64,000 nucleotides of DNA from Gaeumannomyces sp. JS-464 (GCA_002197995.1 NGZR01000004.1:2232001-2296000), one strand, 5' to 3'; numbered from the stretch's first letter, positions 1 through 12,359 are shown. Notes: generated by a model from the letters alone, not told the origin. Program-made: numbers and translations.

Positions 1-94
1 CCTCATGCTACACCCCAACTACCCACTTCTCAGCCTTATGCTTCAATGCGTGATGGGATTGCTGTGGTGTCGGCTATACTGACTCATTGAACAG

Positions 95-243
95 GGCAAG
101 ATCAACGACCGCGGTGTCGCTGCCGTCGCCTACAACGTCCTCTCGCCCCGGCGTTAACCCTCGGTGTCGGTGCTTCCTTTGATACCCAGAAGCTGGACCA
201 GGCCACCCACAAGGTCGGCACCAGCTTCACCTTCGAGTCTTAA
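95..243 (+). CDS. por1: Mitochondrial porin (VDAC), last exon only
   Basis: Partial gene. The window starts inside an intron (branch-like CTGAC near 80, acceptor AG at 93-94). The exon reads GKINDRGVAAVAYNVL, and further on, in another frame, GASFDTQKLDQATHKVG followed by TSFTFES and TAA at 241-243, the conserved C-terminal beta-strand of fungal outer-membrane porin. The channel passes metabolites across the mitochondrial outer membrane. Two extra bases relative to the expected reading (a T near 143 and an A near 156) put a premature TAA in the middle. Because porin is highly conserved and the downstream part is intact, an assembly error is more likely than a pseudogene. Identification is from the tail only, so the rest of the protein is unseen. 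Confidence 0.85.
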
Positions 244-548
244 AAACCTCTTTTTTTCATGGGCCTGGGCGAATCGCGTTTCCTGGACCTCCTCGAAACT
301 CCTAGTTGGACTACGGAGACCTTTTCTTATCTAGACTAGCTATGATTCTTCGGTCGGTAGGGAAAAGCGCTTGTGCCAAAGCTGTTTTTTCAATTAAAAT
401 ATCTCCGGTGCATAGGCATGGGAAACGGCGCTCTGGCGTGTATAGTAGGTAGACTAGACCGACGTTTTTATTGCCGCGACCCGAGGCTCGCTGATGGCAC
501 CTAGTATTATAGACCGCCATGCCAAACTAGGTAGGCGGTTTGCCTTCT
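244..548. other. Convergent intergenic spacer
   Basis: Spacer between the 3' ends of the porin gene (+) and the J-protein gene (-). T-rich just after the porin stop, then short TAGGTAG-type repeats near 445 and 528. No gene seen. Confidence 0.6.
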
Positions 549-1528
549 CTACAATGGCGTTCCAGGTTTTGCCTTCCGATCTTGCTGCCCGCGCGTTGTC
601 TTTTGGTCCCATCTTGCAAAGATGACGACGGGTGTTAGGAGGGCGACGGCGAGGGCGGTGGAAACGATGAAGAAGCTGGCCATGACACCCGGCTCCGAGG
701 TGAAGCTAGGCCGGAACTCGTCCGGAGCGACGGCCCGCCGTCGGCGTTCCATGCGCCGGTGCGTGCGCTCGTGCGCATCTGCGTCAAAATGCGGCACCTC
801 CTGGTTCCCGTGGCCATGGGACGGGCCCATTCCTCCCATGCCGCCCGTGCCGCTGCCGCTCCCGCCGCTGCCTCCGGTGCTCTCCTCGTGGGCGGCGGAG
901 CGCTTGGCGTGATGGGCGCCCAGCCACCGTTGCGGTAGAAGGAAGGAGGCGGGCCGGTGAAGGTGCCCCGGCGACGGCTCAGCCCCGAGGCCGGGCGCCC
1001 GCCGGCCGGCCCCGTGGAGCTGTAGGAGCCCTGTGGGGCGCGGGGTGGTGGTGGCGGTGGTGCCTGACGTGCATGACGTCGCGGTCGTAGGCGGCGCGCT
1101 TGTCGGGCGACGAGAGCACCCGTGTAGGCGGCCGAGATGCGCATGACAGCGCTCAGGGGCTGCCGGGTCCGAGGGGTTGTGGTCCGGGTGGTGAGCCTTT
1201 GAGAGGGCGTAGAAGGACCTAAGCGCAAAGGGGCATTTGTGTTAGTCAATTGGCTACTAAAAAGCCTACTGATGCTCCCTGTTCTGGCTTGGCGACTTAT
1301 TGATGGGGACATGGGTTTGACGTACTTTTTGATTTCGGCCGCGGAGGCGTCCGGGCGGACGTTCAGGGTCTCATAGTGGTCGCGGCCGCCATCGTCGGCG
1401 GCGGCATTGCGCGCACGCGAGCAGTGAAACGGGCGTTGCTGCACTGGGAACAGGAAGGGGGAGGAGGCACCGCCGGTCGGGCGAGCTAGGGGACATGCCG
1501 CGAGGCGTGGGACATGGCGGAGGGGCAT
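549..1528 (-). CDS. Mitochondrial DnaJ (J-domain) protein with C-terminal membrane anchor
   Basis: Co-chaperone that would stimulate an Hsp70. The start at 1528 gives an Arg-rich presequence (MPLRHVPRLAACPLARP), then HYETLNVRPDASAAEIKK. An intron at 1325-1219 (GTACGT...AG) joins to SFYALSKAHHPDHNPSD, which carries the HPD motif, then ISAAYTVLSSPDKRAAYDRD, a typical J-domain end. A Gly/Pro/Ser-rich linker follows. The tail has an Arg-rich stretch, a hydrophobic segment (MASFFIVSTALAVALLTPVV) and a stop at 549. The reading frame has to be changed about four times (near 1145, 1119, 1050 and 925), each by a single base. The continuity of the J-domain across these shifts argues for sequence errors in a real gene. 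The exact protein between the shifts is uncertain. Confidence 0.75.
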
Positions 1529-1907
1529 TCCTCATCCCGAACCGATGCCCAGACTTCATGGATCTCGTCTGGGACTTTTCTGATGCGTCGTCTCGGAGGA
1601 AAAGAAGGTTAGAGGCGAATGAGCCAATTCCGGTCCTCGGGTTTGCCGTGGCTGCCCGCCGGTCCCTGGCCAGTGACGAAATCGAGTCGTGTAGGATGCC
1701 AGGGATGCGTGGCTGAGTGTGGCTGAGAGCATCTGACCCCTGTGCCGCACGGCTGTCTCGCCACAAGATGTCATTCCCCGCGCCTTTTGGCTCTCCAAAA
1801 TTGGCAAGGCCGAAGGCGGGGTTTAAAAACGTCGCGGGAAGAGGGCGGCGCTCTTGGGACTTCTTTACGCGGCCCACCATAGAAAGCGTATAATTGATTT
1901 CGCCAAA

Positions 1908-3526
<1,619 letters not shown>

Positions 3527-4881
3527 GTAAGAACGAGGGCTATTGAATGGATGGCTCTTGGATGGTGGTTTCTAGAAATCGGGCTTTCAATGTTGCATCG
3601 TCGCATCGCTGGCACTACACTCATTCACCGCCCGAAAAAGGATGGGGCGGAGGTGTATGCAAAGGGGCCTAATAAAGGGCCATCGTTATAGATCGGCTTA
3701 GGGGCATCCCAAGTTCGCCGGACCGCAACCGTTGTCGCCCTGGCATGAAAGTAGGCACTTCCAGGCTTCTGCAATCTTGGGAGTTAATGCGGCGGTGGTT
3801 GCTCGGGATTCGGACCCCTCACTTGACTTGTTTGGGTCGTGTCGCGGTGTGCAATAATACCACATCACTCTGTACTTGTCAAATGTTGGTCATAGATACT
3901 CAAGTCCAGTCCCCCTGGGATTCGGTTTTCTTCGTCCTGTTGTTTGCTTCTGGTGAACGCCTGCTCCTCTTTCCCCGTTAAAAACTTTTCCGCTGGGTGG
4001 ATTCGAACCCCTCACTGTTTTGTGGTCGTGGTGTAATAAAAAAAAAAGAAGCAATTCAATGCATGGCGGACAATTCGTCACCGCCTTGGCCAAGATCACA
4101 GGCGCCTCCCCTGCATCGGCCGAAGGCTGCATGTCATGAACACATATGCAACTGCGTACTGTGTGTCGCGGGCGTGGCGGGGTGAGCTGTCCCCCGGGTT
4201 AGGTGTGTGCGTGTCCGCGGACGGGCGGGCAGGCGGATCTGCTTTGGCTGTGTTTGCCACTGGAAAGCAGAAGCTTCCCGAGGTATTTTCTTGTCTGTTC
4301 GGCGCTAGTCTATTTTGGGCGACAATCAGCAGCCAACGGCTGGCGCAGAATTCGAGGGCGGCCGATTCGCCATCCAACCACCGTCCATTCCGTGGGTCCC
4401 CGATAAGCCCCCGGTCCAGGGACTGGGGAGCACTGACTTCCTCCTTATCCGTGGGGGAGAGGGCAGAAAATTTAAACCAAGCCCGAGGGAACTTTCATCC
4501 AGGAAATATCCTTCATTTATAGCACCAAGCAGCGTCGTGCAGCGGTGCCTTCTTTGGGTTGTTTGTTTCACTCCAGACTGCTCGTTTTTCCATTGTTTGG
4601 CTGTCGGCCTTGTCGCTCTGGCGCTCTCTTTTCCTTTCCCCTTTTTCCCGCTTGTGGTGGCGACAAGAGCCCATCACCCTCACTCAGATTGCAAGCGATC
4701 CGCAGTTCCCGCACGAGGTCCGATAACCCGGACACTCTCAAACCAGCAGCGCACGCGACACTCGTGTCTGCCCGCCCCCTTCTGACCCGAGAGGCCGACA
4801 ACCCTCTCGGTTTTGTCTTTCTTGCTGCGAGCCATCTCCCCACGACCCGCAAACCACACACGAACGCGCCCGGCGCCGAAA
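3527..4881. other. Intergenic region, promoter of the Ups2 gene
   Basis: About 1.35 kb without a supportable gene. It holds two diverged copies of a sequence around GGATTCG(A/G)ACCCCTCACT (3807 and 4009). The last 300 bases are C/T-rich, as is usual for a fungal promoter or leader ahead of the start at 4882. Confidence 0.5.
3806..4060. repeat. Diverged direct repeat pair with tRNA B-box-like core
   Basis: Copy 1 (about 3806-3858) and copy 2 (about 4007-4050) share GGATTCG(A/G)ACCCCTCACT, then a T-rich spacer, GGTCGTG, and GTGT...AATAA. On the minus strand copy 2 contains GGTTCGAATCC, a perfect pol III B box, followed by a T run within 25 bases. No A box or cloverleaf is visible. Confidence 0.4.
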
Positions 4882-5445
4882 ATGAAGGTCTTCTCCAACA
4901 CCGAGACGTTCAACTACTCCTGGGAGGAGGTGTCGACGGCCAACTGGCTCAAGTACTGCCCATGGAACGAGAAGTCAACACATGTCATCGCCGTTGACAC
5001 GCTGTCGCGGAGCATCGACGAGGCCTCGGGCATGCTGCGGACGGAGCGGCTCATCACATGCCGGCAGAACGCCCCGGAGTGGGTCAGGAAGCTCCTGGGC
5101 GCCTCCAACAGCGAGTCTCACGTCTTCGAGGTCTCATACGTCGACCCGGCCCGCCGCACCGTCACCATGGTGTCGCAGAACCTGACGTGGTCCAACCTGA
5201 TCAACGTCCAGGAGACGGTCGTCTACAAGCCCCTGAACGACCACCAGACCCAGTTCGTCCAGGACGCCAAGATCACGGCCCTCTGCGGCGGCTGGCAGCG
5301 CATCCGCAACTCCATCGAGGACGCCCTCGTCACGCGCTTCCGCGAGAACGCCGTCAAGGGCCGCGAAGGCTTCGAGGCCGTCCTGGCCATGAGCCGACGC
5401 GTGTTCGCCGAGGAGAGGGCCCGCCAGATCACCATGCCCCAATAA
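4882..5445 (+). CDS. UPS2: PRELI/MSF1-domain lipid-transfer protein, Ups2 type
   Basis: Intronless 187-residue protein. It would carry phosphatidylserine across the mitochondrial intermembrane space together with Mdm35. The start MKVFSNTETFNYSWEEV and the following STHVIAVDTLSR match the Ups2/SLMO branch (MKLF...FNYPW...THVIAVDVL in yeast Ups2) better than the Ups1/PRELI branch. The protein consists almost wholly of the PRELI domain: LITCRQNAPEWVRKLLG, SHVFEVSYVDP, the TMVSQNLT strand and the final helix containing RFRENAVKGREGFEAVL. It lacks the long C-terminal tail of yeast Ups2. No frameshift is seen, in contrast to its neighbours. Confidence 0.9.
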   Translation: MKVFSNTETFNYSWEEVSTANWLKYCPWNEKSTHVIAVDTLSRSIDEASGMLRTERLITCRQNAPEWVRKLLGASNSESHVFEVSYVDPARRTVTMVSQNLTWSNLINVQETVVYKPLNDHQTQFVQDAKITALCGGWQRIRNSIEDALVTRFRENAVKGREGFEAVLAMSRRVFAEERARQITMPQ

Positions 5446-6260
5446 CCGGCCGCCACCTGGTATGCAGCCCTCGTTGGGCTGCCACGGCCGAGCCTCACGA
5501 CGGACGATTTGTTTTTCACGTTTCTGCATCTCACGAACAACTCTCCCCGCTACTCTCGAAAATTTTCTGCAGCATTTGCCGGCGCGTCTGTTTTACAACA
5601 TCCTTGCGGAAAAAAGGGACAAAGGTTACCTAAAAGTTATTGGGCACATCTATTTTACGCGTTTGGCTCTTCTCCGACAGGGTTCTCTTATCCTCTCGAC
5701 CCCGCGGCAAGCAGACCTTGTCGTTTCAACTCCCTCGGGACCTGTAATTGTTAAGTTTTCTGGATTTACTGGCGTTTTCGGAATACCCCGGTTAGAAAGT
5801 GCGGTTAGATTTCTCTCAATTCCACCAATTCGGCGGCTCAGCGGCGTTCTCGGCTCAGCCTCCCCTCCAGAGAGCTGTGTGTTTTTCTCTCCAGCTCGTG
5901 TCCACGCAGTCGGGAGATCAAGGCACAACCCCACCACCTGCACTTCTTTTTTCTCGATAGAACGATAGACTTATTAGATGAGATCGCTTTCTTCCCTCCA
6001 GTTTTGGGGGGCATTAGAGAATACAGTCCCAACTCTCCTCTTTGGCCACCTGCCGTGCTGCCTCTCCAAAGCGTGCTTGTATGTGCGTGCGCTGGTCCAT
6101 GTCCACTCGCCGCTTTCTGAGTGCCTTTTACCCAAGTTCTGGCGGCGCTGTGTGCGTCGCGAAGCACGCACGCACGCACGCGGCGGTTCCATCTCCGCTT
6201 GGCCGAGCGTTGCTGTGGTGGTGTAGAGAGTAATTAATCCCTCAAGGAGAGATTTTGTTG
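5446..6260. other. Convergent intergenic region
   Basis: About 0.8 kb between the Ups2 gene (+) and the 3' end of the next minus-strand gene. Moderately T-rich. No supportable gene or structured element. Confidence 0.5.
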
Positions 6261-6902
6261 CTATGGTTTTTCGCGCATCACCCCGCGGGGGGACCCTGGA
6301 GACCCCGATGCCGAGCCCGGCCCTCCCGACCCCGCCTTCTGGAGACACTTCCCTCGGTACAGCGCCAGCATGGCCTTGGTGTCGTCGTCCAGGCCGCTGG
6401 GGTCGCCCGCGAGGACGTCCCGCACAAAGTCGGCCGCCTCGGCGTACCGCTTGTAGAAGTAGAGCTCCTCGGTGGCGTGGAGCAGGTCTTGGGCCTCCAG
6501 CTTTGGCACGACGGCCTGGCCGAGGGGCAGTTTTATCGTTTTCCATATCTTTTTTATTGTCATTTCAGCTTCGATTAATTTTTTCCCCTTCATTTGCTAG
6601 ACTAGCATCCAGAGCTCAACGTAGCTCGATGGCACCGAATGTTGCATCGATTGATTGCAAGGACCACAAGAAGGCATCTCGGTATAGCTCGGTGTCCTTT
6701 TCCTCTCACACCTCTTGTCTGGCATACGTCGCTCCCCAAGACTCACCTCGCCGTTCTCCATCTTTGGCCTATACTCGGACCGGAGTTGTTGAAACTCCTC
6801 CTCGGTCTGGTAGTTCTTGTCCTGCTTGGACCTCTTGTCTCCGGCCGCCTCGTTCTGGGACTCGCCGCCCGAGAGGTCGATGGCGAACAGGTCGTCCGCC
6901 AT
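6261..6902 (-). CDS. Conserved fungal protein of unknown function (147 aa)
   Basis: Two exons, 6902-6747 and 6548-6261, joined across a 198-base intron (GTGAGT donor at 6746, AAAAAAG acceptor). The start gives MADDLFAIDLSGGESQNE, then EEEFQQLRSEYRPKMENGE, IWKTIKLPLG, and a helical part EAQDLLHATEELYFYKRYAEA followed by FVRDVLAG. The last helices resemble a TPR-like hairpin, which is an inference. The Gly/Ser/Pro-rich final 25 residues could reflect a frame error near the end. I recognise the pattern as a small conserved filamentous-fungal protein but cannot assign a function. Probably cytosolic: no signal peptide or membrane segment. Confidence 0.72.
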
Positions 6903-7281
6903 TGCCAGTGACGAGAGAAGGGGAGCTTGTGATTGTTGGTAGAAAAATACGATGCAGGTCAAGGCCGGCGGGTAATAATTGGGTACACGACGCGAGATCG
7001 AGCCGGCGACTGAAGTTTTCTTGAGGATCTCCAATGAGCTTGGCTCAGCAAAGTGAGGAGTAGACTGCGGGGCATTTCTCGATAATTCTCCAAGTCGTTT
7101 CTCGTCCCCTTCGACATCACGCCCCCACACGTAACCGCCATGACCTGGGCCTCCCTGATCGTAGTCGTGTCAACTTCCGTCTTTGCCCTGGAGCGATATC
7201 GTCGCCGTATTAGCCGTTGATTTTCCGCCTCAGACTTTTTTTTTTCCCCAGTCGGCAGCGTGATCGGATCGAGCAGCCAGA
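6903..7281. other. Divergent promoter region
   Basis: 379-bp spacer between two divergently transcribed genes, with a T9 run and CCCC at 7238-7250 just upstream of the plus-strand start. Nothing else is supportable. Confidence 0.5.
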
Positions 7282-8372
7282 ATGGAGAACATGGAGAGCA
7301 AGGTCGCCAGGCTGGTGGATAAGGCCTGGAAGAGATACCTCGAGACCCCCGAGACCGCGCGACTATGTACGCCGCCCATGACCATAAATAATTATATCTT
7401 TTTTTTTTTTTTTTTTTTCAAGAGCAAAAATAGTCACTTTAAGCAAACCCGTCCTCGTTATCCGTGTTTCTCTATTTTTGCTAACTCGATCGCTCTTGAT
7501 GCGTCAGTAATCGGCATTGCAGGGATTCCCGGCTCAGGCAAGGAGTGACCCCTTTTTTTGGACTTGATATCATCACATGCTACCCGGCCTCCTCTCATCA
7601 GCGCCCTACCCAGCGCAAATGCAGCTACAATACACAAACAGACGGTGGACCGAGCGAAACCACTGCCTGAGAGCCTTTCTAATAGAAATAAATACATACG
7701 ACAAATCACACAAACAGGCAAGACCAGCATCTCCCAAGTCGTCACTCGCGCGCTCAATGCCCGGGCAGCAGCGGCAGCAGCGGCCTCATCGCCTTCGGGT
7801 CAGACCCGAGCAGCCACGCCACTGAGGTTGCCGCCTTCGTGCCCATGGACGGCTTCCACCTGACGCGCGCCCAGCTGTCCGCCATGCCGGACCCGGCCAC
7901 GGCGCACGCCCGGCGCGGCGCAGAGTTCACCTTTGACGGCGCCGGCTTCCTGGCCCTGGTCGAGGCTCTGCGCACGCCCCTCCCCGCCGCCGCCGCCGCC
8001 AGGGACGTGCTCGCGCCGTCCTTCGACCACGCCGTCAAGGACCCCGTGCCCGACTCCGTCGTCGTCCGCCCCCACCACCGCATCGTCGTGCTCGAGGGCA
8101 ACTACCTGCTCCTGGACAGGGAGCCCTGGCGCTCCGCCGCCGCCCTTGCCGACGAGCGCTGGTTCGTCGAGGTCAGCCCCGACGTCGCCCGCCGCCGCCT
8201 GGCTGCCCGCCACGTCGCCGCTGGCATCTGCGCAACCAGAGAGGAGGCCGAGCGGCGCGCTGACGAGAATGATCTCCCCAACGGCGACGAGATCCTGCGT
8301 CTCAGGCTCAGCTCGCATGAGGTCATAGTCAGCGAGGACGATGTCCCCTGGGTCAGTACTCTTCAGAAATGA
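7282..8372 (+). CDS. P-loop kinase of the phosphoribulokinase/uridine kinase superfamily (Yfh7-like)
   Basis: ATP-dependent small-molecule kinase fold, substrate unknown; resembles yeast Yfh7. Exons 7282-7366, 7508-7537 and 7718-8372. The middle exon is only 30 nt and encodes IGIAGIPGS of the Walker A motif. Its downstream intron uses a GC donor (TCAG then GCAAGG) and the motif finishes in exon 3 as GK-TS. Exon 3 then has VPMDGFHLTRAQLSAMPDP, AHARRGAEFTFDG, IVVLEGNYLLLDREPW (Walker B region) and a lid-like EVSPDVARRRLAARHV. One single-base shift near 7766 is needed between TRALNA and the AFVPMDGF block. A further 3' exon past 8355 cannot be excluded. Intron 1 carries a 20-base T run. Confidence 0.82.
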
Positions 8373-8874
8373 CGGTGCTGTGGCCAGCTGAAGGAAGAGC
8401 AGGATGTATTGTGATTCATCTCCAACAACCACCTCCTGTCCTTAGTCCTCCCTTGTTCTCTTTTCCTCGCCGTGGCTTGACTATCTAAAGAACAGGGCGA
8501 CTGCCTACCTAGGTAGTTGCATCAGATCACCTCGTTACCGTCTGAGGGGATGTAGCATAGTCCTCCTGCCTGTGATGCTGAGGTTGGTTCATGCCACCTT
8601 GTCCGACCTCCTCACCAAAGACTTTGGTATTCCTACACCGCTGCTAGCTCAACTGGGCTGCCACCCCATCAACCCTCCAAAGTAAGATCAGCCAAACAAA
8701 AAGTCGTAACAGTCACATGGTAACTCCAAGAGCCCGACGCTCACCAAATTGTCCTGTTTACCCATACAATGAATAAGATCCCCCTCCGTGAGCCAGAACG
8801 CCGCCATTAACCGTCCTCAGAGAAAATATTGACACTATGCTGCTTCGATGCGCGAGGTGACAAGTGCTTGGCAC
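8373..8874. other. Convergent intergenic region
   Basis: About 0.5 kb. Contains a CTACCTAGGTAG palindrome near 8505. No gene seen. Confidence 0.5.
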
Positions 8875-9130
8875 TTATATCATCTTGGCGCCCTGGAAGA
8901 CATATGTGTTACTATTGTTGATGGGGGCGTTGGTGCTCTTGAAGACATTGCTCAGAGCTTTAGGCGTAAGAATGCGAGCCGGGGTCAGTGCCGAGGGCAC
9001 TGCCGTCAGGGAGAGACCCTTGAAAACCGAGTCGAGAGCGTCCATAGGGTCGGATGCGCATTCCTGTGGCGAGGCCCCGCTGAGGTACCCGCACTGAAAG
9101 TCTGGGTCGCCGTGCTGGCCTGGTTGGCAC
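8875..9130 (-). other. Coding-like extension in a shifted frame
   Basis: Downstream of about 9130 on the minus strand an open frame one base off the preceding gene reads DPDFQCGYLSGASPQECASD, then MDALDSVFKGLSLTAVPSAL, and stops with TAA at 8877-8875. Its G/C-rich third positions look coding. It is either the true C-terminus after a single-base error or a separate 3' exon. Confidence 0.4.
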
Positions 9131-11716
9131 CAGGAACAAGCATGATCAGATCTCTCAAGGCACTACCCTCGGGAGCGATTGACGCCCAACGCGATGTTCC
9201 GGGTTCCTTGACAGGAGCCGGCTCGTCTAGGGCAGGTGACCGCGCTGTGCCCATGGCGATGGCCTGCGCCTGGGCAAGCTCGGCTTGCTTGACCGCTACA
9301 CGGTCGAGCTGCTTCCGGAGATCTGCAATGTCCTGCACAGTCTCCTCACCACCTCGGTCGCTAACGCGAGACGAAAGGTCGGCGCGCACATTATGGCACA
9401 CCCACCCAGAAGGCAAGGCCGCGTCGGACCGAAGTTTCTCAAGTTCTTCGGCCGAGTACCGCAGGCCGTCAGGGCGCATGATTGTGTCAAATAGTCGCAG
9501 CAGCATCGAAACTGCATAACCCTTTTGACCCTTATTGATGCCCTTGAAGTTCTTGGAGATTTCGCCCAGAAGGCGCCGGCGGAGGCCCTCATTTGCGGAC
9601 ACATCATCCATCGGACCCAGATTGAGAATATCTGAGGTTTGTGAAATGATGGTCTTGCATCGAGCAAAGACTTCGTCAGCCGAGGCCCCACCAGTAGGAG
9701 TGGTCGTCTCCTGAGAGTTTGAGCCTTTCTGGACATCAGGAACATCATGACGTATATCCTGCTGCACTACCGCAGAGCTCTCAGCAGCGTTGGGGCTGGG
9801 AATGGCGGGCCGGAGAAGGTGCGAATCGAGGAAAGCTTGGCTTCCAGGTTGCTGACCAGTCCTCGGATCACTCTGAGCCAACATAGAAAGGCCATGGAGA
9901 TCGTCCATGTACGAAGGCATCTTTTCCCGAGGTTTGAGTGCCACCGGGATCGAGACAGAGTCGACAGAGATTAGATTGGAGGCCTGGTCCACTGGAACCT
10001 TGACCTTTGGAGCCTCTGTCTTTGGCTGGATGATCTTGTTGACAGTCGCAAACTGTTGTTTAAGAAGGCCATCCGGGGTGGGTTTCTTGGGCTGAGCCTC
10101 CGACGATTGACTGTGCTGAATAACCTCAGTGATGCCATTAGTGGGATTCTTGGGAGGGTGCTGCGCAGGTTGGCTGTCTTGCGCAGTTTCGGCGATGCTA
10201 GCAACAAGTTTCTTCTGAGGTTGCGACGCTTGACTGCTCTGAGAAGGTTTGGCGGCTTCGTTGACGGTCCCATTGGTCACCACCTTTGCCTGCAGTTGGG
10301 AAGATCGGTCCTCACTCATCTTAGGGCCGGTCTCCGTCGGCTTCGAGGCTCGAGTGCCCTGGATATTTCTCCGAGCAGCAGCGCCAACACCGGTCGCTGT
10401 CGACGCATCAGACGAGGCCGATGTGATCTGAATCTTTGGCAGAGCCACGCTACTCGCTGTGGCGTTACCGGTGACAGGCACGGGCTCTTGTGGAATCGCT
10501 TTGGGCTGACTCTTGACCCGATCGATGAGCTTGCGAGAGAACTGGAGAAAGGCGTCGGCAGCTGGCTGGGCTGTGAATATCAGCCCAACCGTCACTTCCG
10601 CCCCCGAGTCTTCCTTGAGCCTGATCAGGACGGTCTCCGGGCCGCCATTCCATTGGGACTTCCAGCAGGTGGCAGGATACTGATGGCGAATATCCATCTG
10701 CACGAGCACAACAAGCATTGGCTCATCTGCCTGTGGGGGGCGACACCAGGTGACAAGCGCTCCGACTGGCGGTAGAGGGGAAGGCTCTAGTAGCTGGGCC
10801 ATGCATTTGTACAAGATCTCTACTCCGGGAAGCCTCTGAGAGATATCCACGGACTGGTTTGGAGCTGAAGAAAGCAGCCCAGGAGGAGGCCTCGAAGGGA
10901 GGCGGTACCTGGTCGCTATGGGCTGTCTCGGACTGGGCACTGATTGGTCCGAAGATGCAACACTAGCTGCCCGGCGTTTCTTGTCGATGTGGACCGCTAA
11001 GTCTTGCTGTTGACCTTGGCGCTTCTTGTTGGTCATGTCGGCTGGCGGTTGCTTCTGGTTGACCTGCTTGCCTTTCCCGACCTGTGATTGAGGGCCCCCG
11101 ACAGCCGGCGCCCCAGGGGAGCGTGGCCCGAAGCCAAAACCAGGAACAGGCTGCTGAAGGTCGTGATCCGGAGGGTAAGGAGATGGGCGCTTCATGGGAC
11201 GGCGTGCTTGGCCCGCGGCTAGATGGTGACCACCGCCGTTACCATGGCCCTGGTCGCGGATGGCATGGAGCCTGCCACCCGCAATGTCGTCCAGACCTTT
11301 AACCGCCTCAGCGTCGTCGTCGTCGAACTCGCCGCCCTTGATTGCTTCTGCCAAATTGGTAAGTAGGGCGCATCCAAGGGTATCTGACAACGGCTTCACT
11401 CACCATACCACGCCCCTTGTGGAGCTGGCCGATTGGCATCGATGACAGGGCCCGAGATCATGCGCCCGCCGCCGTTCTTTCTGCCGTCTTCCATGGGAAG
11501 GTCTTTGACACGACCCATGCCAAGCTCCTCCTGTTGCGTAAACGTCAGCATAGAGTTCCTCAGCCGTAATCTGGACATGGAGACTCGCTATCTTTAGCTC
11601 CTCCAGTGGCCCCTACGCCACCTTGGCAGTGCCTAGAGTCGGGATAGGGTGCGAGTGGGACTACTTGCCTTCATCGCCTCGGCGACGGCGTCATGCTGAT
11701 CGGGCGTCGTAGGCAT
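9006..11716 (-). CDS. Long low-complexity protein of unknown function
   Basis: About 838 residues from three exons: 11716-11669, 11530-11404 and 11347-9006. The first intron has a GC donor (ATGAAG then GCAAGT) and acceptor CAACAG, giving the clean junction AEAMK/EELGMGRVKD. The second is GTGAGT...GGCAG, giving WYE/AIKGGEFDDDD. The protein has an acidic start, a Pro/Gln-rich region with basic patches (KKRQG, DKKRRAA), and a middle folded segment (VGALVTWCRPPQADEPMLVV and later FTAQPAADAFLQFSRKLIDR). A Ser/Gln/Lys-rich linker of SQ-containing repeats follows, then a C-terminal helical part with a coiled-coil-like stretch (DIADLRKQLDRVAVKQAELA). Basic patches suggest a nuclear location (inference). 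I do not recognise the family. Coding-like sequence continues in another frame to 8875, so the true C-terminus may lie there. Confidence 0.68.
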
Positions 11717-11810
11717 CTTGGTAGGTTTTGTCGCGTGAAGGGAAGAGAGCGCTGCCTTGCGAGACCGCAACTATCTGCCGCCTAGGATGCTGCTTTCTGG
11801 AGCATCGCTT

Positions 11811-11960
11811 TTGGTAGGTAGACTAGGTGGGCAGGTAGTCGGTACGCTCGCCGACCTTCGGGAGCGGGCGGAGATGAGTCTAGCGGCAGGCGGGTAGGTA
11901 GGTGGGTGGGTGGGTGTGTGATCCTAGGTTCAGGCGGGTAGGTGTAGGTAGGTGCGGCAA
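11811..11960. repeat. TAGGTAGG / GGGTGGGT short-tandem cluster
   Basis: Imperfect tandem array of GGTAGGTAG, GGTGGGTGGGTGGGTG and GGTAGGTGTAGGTAGGTG units lying just upstream of the minus-strand gene that starts at 11716. Confidence 0.6.
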
Positions 11961-12301
11961 TGAAAAGGGAAGATGAATAGATGCTGCCTTCTAGACTCTG
12001 GTAGAGCATGCGCCGACCTCGTCTCTCTAGACCTTGAGGCTTGCGAGGTTCTGCGGGCGAGCCGAGCAGAGGAGAGTGATGTACGAGGTCAGAGTAGGGC
12101 AGTGGCAGGTGGGTTCAAATGGAAACAGATAGAAGCTCCAGCTGCCCACAGCGACTCTCGTAGTGAGGTTGTTAACGTAGTTAGCGACCGCCCGGGTTAG
12201 GAAGGCGCGACCCTCGATGGGTGGTATGCCCAGCCTTAGGACACCTTCCAACCTGGTACTCGATTCAACCTCGAGCAGTGACTGCGGAGCAGAACCCAGA
12301 A

Positions 12302-12359
12302 TACCTAGGTACCTAGCGCAGGTTAGGTTAGTGTCTACCTAGGTACCTAAGGTAGGTAG
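12302..12359. repeat. TACCTAGGTA palindromic cluster
   Basis: TACCTAGGTACCTAG at 12302, then GGTTAGGTTAG, then CTACCTAGGTACCTAAGGTA ending GGTAG at 12359. The two arms CTACCT and AGGTAG could fold as a hairpin. Confidence 0.6.

Noticed and set aside
3985..4090. Minus-strand tRNA suggested by GGTTCGAATCC and a following T run
   Set aside because: No A box, no acceptor or anticodon stem can be formed over the required 72 bases.
8848..9519. 223-codon plus-strand frame
   Set aside because: Antisense to the 3' part of the long unknown minus-strand gene, which has the better codon pattern.
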